Shown: one piece after another, positions 54,695-64,000 of the stretch
Layout of the letters: each line of letters begins with the position of its first letter
How positions within the stretch are numbered: position 1 is the first letter of the stretch
Source of the DNA: Thinopyrum elongatum
Taxonomy: Eukaryota > Streptophyta > Magnoliopsida > Poales > Poaceae
Assembly (NCBI GenBank): GCA_011799875.1
Contig: CM022303.1
Location: 193,427,700-193,491,699, forward strand
Reading direction: 5' to 3'
DNA length: 64,000 nucleotides
Made by a program: the position numbers and the translations under genes
Notes under the pieces: model-generated
What the model saw: only the letters and a program-made list of their open reading frames with translations
Told to the model about the DNA's origin: nothing
Databases searched by the model: none

Positions 54695-56422
54695 TGGGGG
54701 GTGGGGGTGGCTGGCAGTACACTACGAGTCATGAGCCATCGTGTGGCCATTTTGTGAGGCAGGTGCCATAATAGAGTCGTGAATTCATTATTTAAAACAT
54801 TACACAACCCTTTCATACATACATGTTTTGGCCACATGCAGTCGGTGGTTGTCCTACACGACACACACTCGCGTGTGACGCTTTCTGCGCGCCCGCGAGG
54901 TTGTCGTCCATCACTTTGACCAACAGCCGGCAGAGATGTTAATTTGACCAGCAAGGTAGAATATTTTTTGTTTGTGTTATGGTGGGAGTATATAGTACGC
55001 GTCGAAGAGGTGGGAGGGGACTAGCATATATACTATACGTACGCGTCCGTGAACAAGTACACCTCACTCAGTGTCGGGACTTTTCGGTTTCCGAGGCACG
55101 TGCCACATCAAAGTTGTGAATTGGCTATTCAAACATCACACAACACCTCTTTGGGCCACATGCATGCAGGCGGTGGTTATCCTAGGACACTCATGTGTGA
55201 TGGTTCCATCTGTGGGCCCGCGAGGTCATCGTCGATGCATGCATCACTTTGACCTACATCGGGAGAGGTTAATTAATTTCACCATCAAGAAGGATTCTTT
55301 TTGGGTTGTATTACGGTAGGATCATATAGTATGCGTCGAAGAGGGGGAAGGGGACCATCATATGTAGTACGCTTCATGAACATCGCTCTGTGTGGGGACT
55401 TTATGGTTTTCGAGGCATGTGCCACATCAAAGTTGTGCATTTTGGGTATTCAACATATGTTTGGCCCACATGCAAAACGATGGTGGTTGTCCTCTCGCAC
55501 CCACTCACGCGGTTATCAGTGATATCGATGCTTTCCATCTGTGGGCCTGCTTGGTCCATCACTACTTTGCCTGACAATGAGAGAGGTTAATTTGACTTAG
55601 GAGGGGATTATTTTTTTGTTTGTAATACGGTATATATATAGGTCTGGGATGACATGATACAGTTTGAGCACACACATGCATGTGTACGCATGAATCCCTC
55701 CCATCGAGTCGAAGTGGCTAGTACCACGACACGTCATGAACCGATCTCACTCTGTGTGGGGACTGTACGATTTTCGACGCACGCACCACATCAATGTTGT
55801 GAATGGTATTCAAACATGCATGCACGCATCACCTCCATACATATGCATGTAGTGGTTGTCTTCGAATGATACACTCCCTCGCGTGGTTATCGGTGACAAG
55901 CCTATATATTCGTGGGCCCGCGTGGACATCCATGATCACTTTGACTGACAACAAGATAGGTTACCATGGCGGATTCTTCCTTTGGTTCATGTTATCGTAG
56001 TATAGGTCATGGTGAGATTCAGACCTAATTAAGTTTGAGCGCATACTATGCACGCATGCATGCATGAATCCCCGTCATCGGCTCGAAGTGTGGTGTGACA
56101 TACATATGCATCGTCAACTAACCCTCGCTCCGTGTGGGGACTTCTGGTTCGAAAGCACGGTGCCACATCAAAGTTGTTCCATTGTGTATTCAAACATCAA
56201 CACCTCTCCATACATATGTTTGGGCCACGTGCAGGCAGTGGTTGTCTTCGGGGACTAGCTACTTGCATGATTATTGGCGAGCTAGCCCATCTCTGGGGTC
56301 GCATGGACGGCCATCACTTTGACCAACAACAAGAGAGAGGTTGTACGACCAAGGTGGATTATTCTTGGTCCGTTTTACGATATATCTTGGTGAGATGCCC
56401 TCTCCGGCCCGCCGACTGAAAG

Positions 56423-56443
56423 TGTGTGTGTGCGCGCGCGCGC

Positions 56444-56474
<31 letters not shown>

Positions 56475-56483
56475 TGTGTGTGT
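56423..56483. repeat. Compound (GT)n(GC)n(GT)n microsatellite in tandem unit 6
   Basis: Alternating purine-pyrimidine for about 60 bp, a sequence type able to adopt Z-DNA. It sits at a similar place in its unit as the (TG)n run in unit 1. Confidence 0.95.
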
Positions 56484-56914
56484 GATGGGGGGCTGCTACT
56501 TCGCACTTTGCTAGGTGAACCTCCGTGGGGGGCATGCGTTCACAGCTTAGGATTCCCCTCCTGCCGACACGAGGGGGGCAAGCAATACCGTGCGCTTTGT
56601 GAGATAGGTGCCACATCGAAGTTGCATTTGGTATTTGAACATCGAACCACCCTTTTCATACATATATTTGGTCCACATGCAAGTGTGTTCGTGTTCTGAC
56701 CCTTTCCCGCGTCATTTTCGCCAAATTTATGAACATTAGACAAGTCGGATGATGCAACAGACACGGTTCACTCACACTAACCATGTGCCACGCCGGTGCC
56801 CCTGTCACGCACATCCGCACAGTACATTGGGCACCACGAGGCTTCCCCTCTCAAAAATATCTACCCGCCTGCAGGTTTTTTCTGTTTGATAACACACGGT
56901 TATTATGTTTCGAC

Positions 56915-57776
56915 TGTCGGCGTTCTGGGAACCAGGGTACCCAGACTTGTCTGCCTGCGGCCCACGGCGAGGCTCCATCGACGGCCTCGTATGGCCTAGT
57001 TTCAACACCAACAAGACAAGACCCTCGCGAGGGGCCAAGCCTCGTGAGGCAGACAGCACCAAGACCTCCTAAGGGAGCGGCCTTCCCAGGCTGCCTCCTG
57101 AGGAGCGGAGATTTCTATGCATGTATCCAACCTCATGAGGTTGCGGTGACGCAAGCCATGACGACCAAGGCCAGGCGGGCGCCAGCGGGAGCAGAGGGGA
57201 CAGTTTCCTCTTTGGTGCTAAGGAGGCAAGCGCAGGCGTGGGTTCCCGAGGAATCAGGCAAAGGTTTCCATTCTAGTGCAATGAGACCAAGACCACCAGG
57301 ACGGCAGGACGCATGTCATCGCCGAGCCCACCGCGGCGTCACGACCAGAAGCTTTGCAGGTGAAGACCACCTTTCGTCAGGATAAGATGTACTACTTGTC
57401 CCCTTTCAAATTGGCCACTGTGGGATCCCTTCCCGCCTTCGTTTTGGAGGAAAAGGACCGAGGCCGCTATAAGTATAGGCTAGCCACCACCATAGAGGGG
57501 ATCGATTCAATCCGGACAAGAGCAGACCTCGCGAGCTTGTTCATCCCTTGTACTAGTTCATCCACAACCCCTCGTGAGGCAAATCCACCACAAAGCAGGA
57601 GTAGGGTCTTACACCGCAAGGTGTCCCGAACCTGGGTAAACTGCCATGTCCGCCTTCTTCCTTGTTCTTCGAGCTAGGCTGTGGGGCGACGGGTTGGTTG
57701 GTTGGATAGGTTGAGTTCTTCGCACACGCCCCAGAGTTCGAACCTTCTTTGGGTCTGCGGAGCCCTGAATCCGACA
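56915..57776 (+). repeat. 5' LTR of the Gypsy element
   Basis: TGTCGGCGTTCTGGGAACCA to GCCCTGAATCCGACA, with 6-bp inverted ends. TATA-like CTATAAGTATA at 57467-57477, repeated in the second LTR remnant at 61375-61385. Confidence 0.85.
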
Positions 57777-57778
57777 TT

Positions 57779-57796
57779 TGGCACGCGAGGTAGGGG
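57779..57796 (+). promoter_or_regulatory. Primer-binding site
   Basis: TGGCACGCGAGGTAGGGG starts 3 bp after the LTR end; the same sequence recurs at 61687. Confidence 0.65.
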
Positions 57797-57854
57797 CGTG
57801 TCGAAGCTCTACCCCTCTCATCAACCACGCGCCGCTCACACTGCACGCCTCCCA

Positions 57855-58270
57855 TGGCTGACGCCGCCCCGCCCGCCGAGCCGCTGTGCGCGCTCGGAGC
57901 CGCGGCGGGCCACCGGGCCTTCTCCCCCGCCTTACGATAGGTGCGGTGGCCGCTGAAGTTCAGGCCGACGCTGCCCCCATGGTACGACGGCGCAGGGAAC
58001 CCCGCAGAGTTCCTTCACCTGTATGAGCTAAGCATCGAGGCGGTTGGCGGCGATGAGAAGGTTATGGCGAACTGGCTCCCCATGGCTCTCATGGGCGTGC
58101 CACGTTCCTGGATGCTTAGCCTGCCGGAGTTGTCGGTGGCCTCCTGGGAGGAGCTGCGCAGTTAGTTCGCCGCGCGCTTCGCGGCACCGGCGCCCCATGC
58201 CATTGCGGCCATCCTCGGTGGGTCGCAGGCGCCGGCCTCAGGCCGCCACGTCAAGCAATTCTTCCGGCAG
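57855..58270 (+). pseudogene. gag remnant, copy 1
   Basis: After an ATG at 57855 ('MADAAPPAEPLC') a frame change leads to 57941-58165, with 'FRPTLPPWYDGAGNPAEFLH' and 'SWMLSLPELSVASWEELRS', the capsid region of Gypsy gag. It stops at TAG 58163-58165 (a Gln or similar codon is expected). The sequence then runs straight towards the protease region, so nucleocapsid and its zinc knuckle seem to have been deleted. Gag would form the particle; this one cannot. Confidence 0.75.
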
Positions 58271-58822
58271 ATGGGGGCCGCCCAGCCACGGCGGGAGGCT
58301 CCTTCGGGCCGGGCGGCGCCTGAGATCGACATCACCTTCGACTCCAGGGATCACCCCAAGACGACGGTCGGCGCAGGCGTGCTCCCCTTGCTGTGCACGC
58401 CCACCATCAGCAGTATCACAGTCACCAGAATCCTCATCGACGGAGGCACTGGCCTCAACATCCTCTCCATGGAAGCCTTCGACCTGCTCCAGGTGCCTTA
58501 CGACCGGCTCGCCCCCACCAGGCCCTTTTTAGGGGTGCTCGGCGGCTCCATCGTTCCCCTGGGGCAGATCCGCCTCCCCGTCACCTTCGGCATGCGCCAC
58601 AACTACCGCACCGAGCTCATCGACTTCGACGTCGCCCGCATCGGCCTCCCGTACAACGCCATCCTTGGGTATCCGGCCCTTCCCAAGTTTATGGCGGCGA
58701 CGCACCCCGGCTACAACGTCATCAAGATGCCTGGGAGCAGCGGCATCCTTACTGTGGTGGGAGACACCAAGGATGCACTCCTAGCCCTCAAGCTCGCTTT
58801 CGAAGCCACGGCGGCCGTGTGA
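58271..58822 (+). pseudogene. Retropepsin-like protease region, copy 1
   Basis: A 183-codon frame with 'ILIDGGTGLNILSMEAFDLL' (the active-site loop D-G-G in place of D-[ST]-G, frequent in this plant lineage), then 'GLPYNAILGYPALPKFMA'. It stops at 58820 and continues in the same frame through 'KKKQLFSQDRAETNQV' to 'KDVFAWEA', where a frame change precedes RT at about 59030. The protease would mature the Gag-Pol polyprotein. Confidence 0.75.
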
Positions 58823-59025
58823 CCGAGCGCGGAGGGCGCTTCGGAGACCCCGAAGGCCGCGCCCGTGAAGAAGAAGCAGTTGTTCTCTCAGGACCGGGCT
58901 GAGACGAACCAGGTGCGGGTCGGCGACGGGGGCTCGGGCCTCACCTTCACCATAGGAGCCGGCCTCCCACCAGACCAAGAAGAAGCGTTGGTCGGCTTCC
59001 TCCGTGCGAACAAGGATGTGTTTGC

Positions 59026-60270
59026 ATGGGAGGCATGGACCTGGTTGGCATCCCGCAGGATGTGATTGAGCACCACTTGATGGTGTGCCCCGGCGCGCGC
59101 CCGGTGAAACAAAAGGCGTGGTGGCAAGCCCCAGAGAAGCAATCGTTCATAGTCCAGGAGGTCCACAAGCTGCGAGAAGCCGGCGTCATCCGGGAAGTGC
59201 GGCATCCGGATTGGTTGGCCAACCCGGTCATCATCCCCAAGAAGGGGGGAAAGGAGCGCATGTGCGTCGACTTCACGAGCCTCAACAAAGCTTGCCTTCA
59301 AGACCCTTTCCCTCTTCCGCGCATCGACCAGATCATTGACTCCACCGCCGAGTGCAACTTGCTGTGTTTCCTGGATGCCTTCTCGGGCTACCACCAGATC
59401 AAGATGGCGGTGCAAGACGTCGAGAAGATAGCCTTCCTTTCCCCGTGTGGAGTGTACTGCTACACATGCATGCCATTCAGGTTGCACAACACTGGCGCGA
59501 CCTTCCAGCGATTGATGCACATCGCCTTGGGCAAGCAGCTCGGGAGGAATGCCGAGCCATACGTCGATGACATAGTGGTCAAGTCGCGGGAAGCGAGAAC
59601 CCTCATCGAAGATTTGGAGGAAACATTTACCAACTTACGCAGAGTGAACCTACAGCTCAATCTGAAGAAGTGTGTGTTTGGCATCCCGTCTGGCAAGCTG
59701 CTGGGTTTCCTGGTGTCACACAGGGGAATCGAAGCTAACCCAGAGAAGATCAAGGTGATAGAAAGAATGAGCCCGCCACAGACCCTCAAGGAAATGCAGA
59801 AGCTCGCGGACTACGTGACCTCGCTGGGGCGTTTCATCTCCAAGCTCGGTGAGCGCGCCCTCCCATTTTTCAAGTTGATGAAGAAGAAGGGCCCGTTCGA
59901 ATGGACTCCGGAGGCTAAGGAAGCCTTTCAAGACCTCAAGAGGTACCTCACCAGCCCTCCGGTGATGGTGGCGCCTCGACCTCTTGAACCCCTGGTGCTT
60001 TACCTGGCCGCCACACCCCACTCGGCCAGCGCGACACTCGTGGCGGTCCAGGAAGAGCGCGCGGGTGCAGATGCGCGGCGCGGCACCCCGTCTTCAGCCA
60101 TGCCATCGCCGCCTCAGGACGGCGCTCCTGAGGCCTCGATTACCCCGACGAAAGGCGAGGCTCCTGAGGCCCCCAGGCCTCAGGCAGGGCCGGACGCAAT
60201 CGACACCTCTTCCCTCGTCGAGCATCCTATGTACTTCGTCAGCACAGTGCTGCGTGACACGCGTGTGCTA
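59026..60270 (+). pseudogene. Reverse transcriptase and first RNase H region, copy 1
   Basis: The frame contains 'WLANPVIIPKKGGKERMCVD', 'PFPLPRIDQIIDSTA', 'CFLDAFSGYHQI', 'GATFQRLM' and the catalytic 'YVDDIVV' box, followed by 'FLVSHRGIEANPEKI' and 'FEWTPEAKEAFQDLKRYL', the thumb and connection of Ty3/Gypsy RT. The core RT has no stop in this copy. The frame leaves the family alignment at about 60265, where RNase H ('RKLRHYFQGHPIKVISAYPL') continues in another phase. It would copy the element RNA into DNA, but fusion to gag-protease is broken by frameshifts. Confidence 0.85.
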
Positions 60271-61342
60271 CCCCATGCCGCAGAAGCTCTTGCTCGCGCT
60301 CCTCGTTGCCTCCAGGAAACTGCGGCACTACTTCCAAGGCCACCCCATCAAGGTCATCTCCGCGTACCCCCTGGAGAAGGTACTCCGCAGCCCCAATGCC
60401 ACGGGGAGGGTTGCCGAGTGGAACATCGAGCTACAGGCATTCCAGCTGGAGTTCAGCACCACTAGGGTCATCAAGGGCGCGGCCCTCGCTGACTTTGTGG
60501 CGGAATGGACTGACGCCCCTGACCGAGGGGAGGGTGAAGACCGCTCCCTCACGCCCTGAGATGAAGCGCCCGATGGATGGGTCATGTACTTCGATGGCGT
60601 GTTCGCACGCCGGGCGCAGGGGCTGGAGTCGTGCTCATCTCGCCTACCCAGGATAAGCTCTACTACACCGTGCAGCTTTGCTTCCAGCATGGCGAGAAGG
60701 TCTCCAACAACTTCACGGAATATGAAGGCCTGATCGCAGGCCTCAGGGCCATGGCGGGCCTGGGGATCAAGTGCCTCACCATCAAGGGTGACTCTCAGCT
60801 CCTCGTCAACTTATCCAACAAGGAGTACACGCCCAAGGATGAGCACATGGAGGCATACCTGGAGGAGGTGCGCAAAATTTAAAAACGGTTCTTGGGTTTG
60901 GAGTTGCAGCACGTCCCGCGTGGCACGAACAAGGAGGCGGACGACATCGCCAAGAGAGCGTTGCGGCGTGACCCCTAGAAGCCTGGCGTCTTCGAGGAGT
61001 GGCTCTTCAAGCCATCAGTGGCCCCCTCCGTTGCAGGCCCGATGTTGCTCCGGGAGGAACTGCCCCTGGCCCCCTCCTCGGGCGCCCCAGCCTGCGGTCC
61101 AACCTCCGAAGCCTGCCTGCTCCTGGCCCTCGAACCTCAGGAGGGGTGCTGGACCGAGGAGTTCAAGGCGTACCTGCTCCAAGGCACCTTGCCAGAGAAG
61201 GAGGAAGACGCAGAACGTGTGGCCCGCCAGGCCACCGCCTACTGCTTGCAGGATGGCGAGCTCTACCGAAGGCGCCCAAACGACACTTCGCTGCAATGCA
61301 TTTCCAAGGAGCAGGGATGCGAGCAGCTGGCTGATATCCACG
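60271..61342 (+). pseudogene. RNase H and pre-integrase linker, copy 1, truncated
   Basis: Two phases carry RT-type RNase H ('YFQGHPIKVI', 'FVAEWTDAP') and then the second, archaeal-type RNase H ('MYFDGVF', 'FTEYEGLIAGLRAMAGLGIK', 'IKGDSQLLVN'). Stops occur at about 60880 (TAA) and 60976 (TAG). The linker with 'RQATAYCLQDGELYRR' follows and the sequence breaks at 'LADIH' (61341), just before the integrase zinc-binding domain, to enter LTR sequence. Confidence 0.75.
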
Positions 61343-61684
61343 GCCTTCGTTTTGGAGGAAAAGGACCGAGGCCGCTATAAGTATAGGCTAGCCACCACCA
61401 TAGAGGGGATCGATTCAACCCGGACAAGAGCAGACCTCGCGAGCTTGTTCATCCCATGTACTAGTTCATCCACAACCCCTTGTGAGGCAAATCCACCACA
61501 AAGCAGGAGTAGGGTCTTACACCGCAAGGTGTCCCGAACCTGGGTAAACTGCCATGTTCGCCTTCTTCCTTGTTCTTCGAGCTAGGCTGTGGGGCGACGG
61601 GTTGGTTGGTTGGATAGGTTGAGTTCTTCGCACACGCCCCAGAGTTCGAACCTTCTTTGGGTCTGCGGAGCCCTGAATCCGACA
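61343..61684 (+). repeat. Truncated second LTR (342 bp)
   Basis: Identical in register to 57435-57776 of the first LTR; begins GCCTTCGTTTTGGAGG and ends CCGACA. Confidence 0.9.
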
Positions 61685-64000
61685 TTTGGCACGCGAGGTA
61701 GGGGCGTGTCGAAGCTCTACCCCTCTCATCAACCACGCGCCGCTCACACTGCACGCCTCCCATGGCTGACGCCGCCCCGCCCGCCGAGCCGCTATGCGCG
61801 CTCGGAGCCGCGGCGGGCCACCGGGCCTTCTCCCCCGCCTTACGATAGGTGCGGTGGCCGCCGAAGTTCAGGCCGACGCTGCCCCCATGGTACGACGGCG
61901 CAGGGAACCCCGCGGAGTTTCTTCACCTGTACGAGCTAAGCATCGAGGCGGTTGGCGGCGATGAGAAGGTTATGGTGAACTGGCTCCCCATGGCTCTCAT
62001 GGGCGTGCCACGTTCCTGGATGCTTAGCCTGCCGGAGTTGTCGGTGGCCTCCTGGGAGGAGCTGCGCAGTTAGTTCGCCGCGCGCTTCGCGGCACCGGCG
62101 CCCCATGCCATTGCGGCCATCCTCGGTGGGTCGCAGGCGCCGGCCTCAGGCCGCCACGTCAAGCAATTCTTCCGGCAGATGGGGGCCGCCCAGCCACGGC
62201 GGGAGGCTCCTTCGGGCCGGGTGGCGCCTGAGATCGACATCACCTTCGACTCCAGGGATCACCCCAAGACGACGGTCGGCGCAGGCGTGCTCCCCTTGCT
62301 GTGCACGCCCACCATCAGCAGTATCACAGTCACCAGAATCCTCATCGACGGAGGCACTGGCCTCAACATCCTCTCCATGGAAGCCTTCGACCTGCTCCAG
62401 GTGCCTTACGACCGGCTCGCCCCCACCAGGCCCTTTTTAGGGGTGCTCGGCGGCTCCATCGTTCCCCTGGGGCAGATCCGCCTCCCCGTCACCTTCGGCA
62501 TGCGCCACAACTACCGCACCGAGCTCATCGACTTCGACGTCGCCCGCATCGGCCTCCCGTACAACGCCATCCTTGTGTATCCGGCCCTTGCCAAGTTTAT
62601 GGCGGCGACGCACCCCGGCTACAACGTCATCAAGATGCCTGGGAGCAGCGGCATCCTTACTGTGGTGGGAGACACCAAGGATGCACTCCTAGCCCTCAAG
62701 CTCGCTTTCGAAGCCACGGCGGCCGTGTGACCGAGCGCGGAGGGCGCTTCGGAGACCCCGAAGGCCGCGCCCGTGAAGAAGAAGCAGTTGTTCTCTCAGG
62801 ACCGGGCTGAGACGAACCAGGTGCGGGTCGGCGACGGGGGCTCGGGCCTCACCTTCACCATAGGAGTCGGCCTCCCACCAGACCAAGAAGAAGCGTTGGT
62901 CGGCTTCCTCCGTGCGAACAAGGATGTGTTTGCATGGGAGGCATGGACCTGGTTGGCATCCCGCGGGACGTGATTGAGTACCACTTGATGGTGTGCCCCG
63001 GCGCGCGCCCGGTGAAACAAAAGGCGTGGTGGCAAGCCCCAGAGAAGCAATCGTTCATAGTCCAGGAGGTCCACAAGCTGCGAGAAGCCGGCGTCATCCG
63101 GGAAGTGCGGCATCCGGATTGGTTGGCCAACCCGGTCATCATCCCCAAGAAGGGGGGAAAGGAGCGCATGTGCGTCGACTTCACGAGCCTCAACAAAGCT
63201 TGCCCTCAAGACCCTTTCCCTCTTCCGCGCATCGACTAGATCATTGACTCCACCGCCGAGTGCAACTTGCTGTGTTTCCTGGATGCCTTCTCGGGCTACC
63301 ACCAGATCAAGATGGCGGTGCAAGACGTCGAGAAGATAGCCTTCCTTTCCCCGTGTGGAGTGTACTGCTACACATGCATGCCATTCAGGTTGCACAACGC
63401 TGGCGCGACCTTCCAGCGATTGATGCACATCGCCTTGGGCAAGCAGCTCGGGAGGAATGCCGAGCCATACGTCGATGACATAGTGGTCAAGTCGCGGGAA
63501 GCGAGAACCCTCATCGAAGATTTGGAGGAAACATTTACCAACTTACGCAGAGTGAACCTACAGCTCAATCTGAAGAAGTGTGTGTTTGGCGTCCCGTCTG
63601 GCAAGCTGCTGGGTTTCCTGGTGTCACACAGGGGAATCGAAGCTAACCCAGAGAAGATCAAGGTGATAGAAAGAATGAGCCCGCCACAGACCCTCAAGGA
63701 AATGCAGAAGCTCGCGGACTACGTGACCTCGCTGGGGCGTTTCATCTCCAAGCTCGGTGAGCGCGCCCTCCCATTTTTCAAGTTAATGAAGAAGAAGGGC
63801 CCGTTCGAATGGACTCCGGAGGCTAAGGAAGCCTTTCAAGACCTCAAGAGGTACCTCACCAGCCCTTCGGTGATGGTGGCGCCTCGACCTCTTGAACCCC
63901 TGGTGCTTTACCTGGCCGCCACACCCCACTCGGCCAGCGCGGCACTCGTGGCGGTCCAGGAAGAGCGCGCGGGCGCAGATGCGCGGCGCGGCACCCCGTC
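61685..64000 (+). pseudogene. Second internal copy: gag, protease and RT fragments, cut by the window end
   Basis: Colinear with 57777-60092 at offset 3,908. It repeats the gag TAG (62071-62073), the protease-side stop (62728) and the frame change before RT. It adds a private TAG in RT (63237-63239, where copy 1 has CAG), so RT is split into 62934-63239 and a following frame with YVDD near 63468. RT continues to the window edge. Confidence 0.8.

Larger units (their letters stand above)
54641..56760. repeat. Six diverged tandem repeats of about 320-450 bp
   Basis: GTGCCACATCAAAGTTGTG or a close variant occurs at about 54766, 55099, 55419, 55784, 56159 and 56607. In most copies it is followed in the same order by ATTCAAACAT, GGGCCACATGCA, GGTGGTTGTC, GTGGGCCCGCG, ATCACTTTGAC, GAGAGGTTAATT and a GTATATAG/CGTCGAAG block. 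Class unknown; no coding frame is shared between the units. Confidence 0.8.
56915..64000 (+). mobile_element. Decayed Ty3/Gypsy element with tandem partial duplication, running off the window
   Basis: The 5' LTR is 56915-57776 (862 bp, TGTCGG..CCGACA), with a primer-binding site at 57779 and gag-protease-RT-RNase H to 61342. There the sequence jumps into the LTR at the equivalent of 57435; a 342-bp LTR remnant (61343-61684) leads into a second internal copy at a constant offset of 3,908 bp that continues to the window end. Both copies carry the same gag stop, so the duplication followed, or copied, an already defective element. Confidence 0.85.

Noticed and set aside
54559..54954. Minus-strand frame with His-Thr repeats (also 56359-56616)
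   Set aside because: Produced by TG/GT microsatellites; no homology or splice support.
58393..58902. 169-codon plus-strand frame overlapping the protease region, and the 210-codon minus frame at 58888-59520
   Set aside because: They are shadows of GC-rich pol coding sequence in other phases; the pol frame carries the family motifs.
1..64000. tRNA or rRNA genes
   Set aside because: Primer-binding sites resemble tRNA 3' ends for a few bases only; no cloverleaf or rRNA core sequence was noticed by eye. A tRNAscan-type search would be decisive.

Overview
This is a gene-poor, transposon-packed stretch of a large plant genome. It almost certainly comes from the Triticeae (wheat, Aegilops, barley or rye): there are Ty3/Gypsy LTRs beginning TGATACGTCTCCAACGTATC, CACTA elements, Stowaway MITEs of the CTCCCTCCGTTCGG type, grass-type DUF295 and F-box/LRR genes, and large LTRs with almost no coding capacity. 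Nothing bacterial, organellar or CRISPR-like was seen. Family names come from memory of these sequences, without a database search; boundaries, target-site duplications (TSDs), splice phases and repeat periods were read directly from the bases.

Layout. 1-6.6 kb: a 5'-truncated DUF295 gene, duplicated anonymous sequence, minisatellites, and a CACTA end inserted in a MULE transposase pseudogene. 6.6-19.1 kb: a tandem array LTR-internal-LTR-internal-LTR (period exactly 5,653 bp) of a non-autonomous Gypsy element on the minus strand. 19.1-29.8 kb: remains of an autonomous Gypsy element (integrase plus an extra ORF, minus strand), interrupted at 21,873-29,570 by a complete plus-strand copy of the same kind of non-autonomous element. 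29.8-32.4 kb: an 870-bp LTR and the antisense ORF of a Tat-lineage Gypsy. 32.4-34.9 kb: one LTR and part of the internal region of another Gypsy. 34.9-41.9 kb: a CACTA left end followed by three minus-strand gene-like units: an intact DEDD 3'-5' exonuclease-like ORF, a six-exon F-box/LRR gene with a premature stop, and a zf-XS-like gene. 41.9-53.7 kb: a non-autonomous LTR element (TSD CCGGC) that splits the first exon of the zf-XS-like gene; its 3' LTR is itself split by a 4,232-bp solo LTR (TSD ATATG). 53.7-56.9 kb: upstream sequence of that gene and six diverged tandem repeats carrying dinucleotide microsatellites. 56.9-64 kb: a Gypsy element with decayed gag-protease-RT-RNase H, tandemly duplicated with a 3,908-bp offset, running off the window.

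How it fits together. Most of the window is one nest: the autonomous Gypsy was entered by the Tat element, that by another Gypsy, that by CACTA material, that by the CCGGC element, and that by the solo LTR. Few units look functional. The exonuclease-like ORF is the only long intact non-retroelement reading frame. The least ordinary observations are the three-LTR array with identical period, a 14-nt polypurine-tract motif repeated six times in one element and often built into a hairpin, and three host-type genes lying next to one another in CACTA territory.
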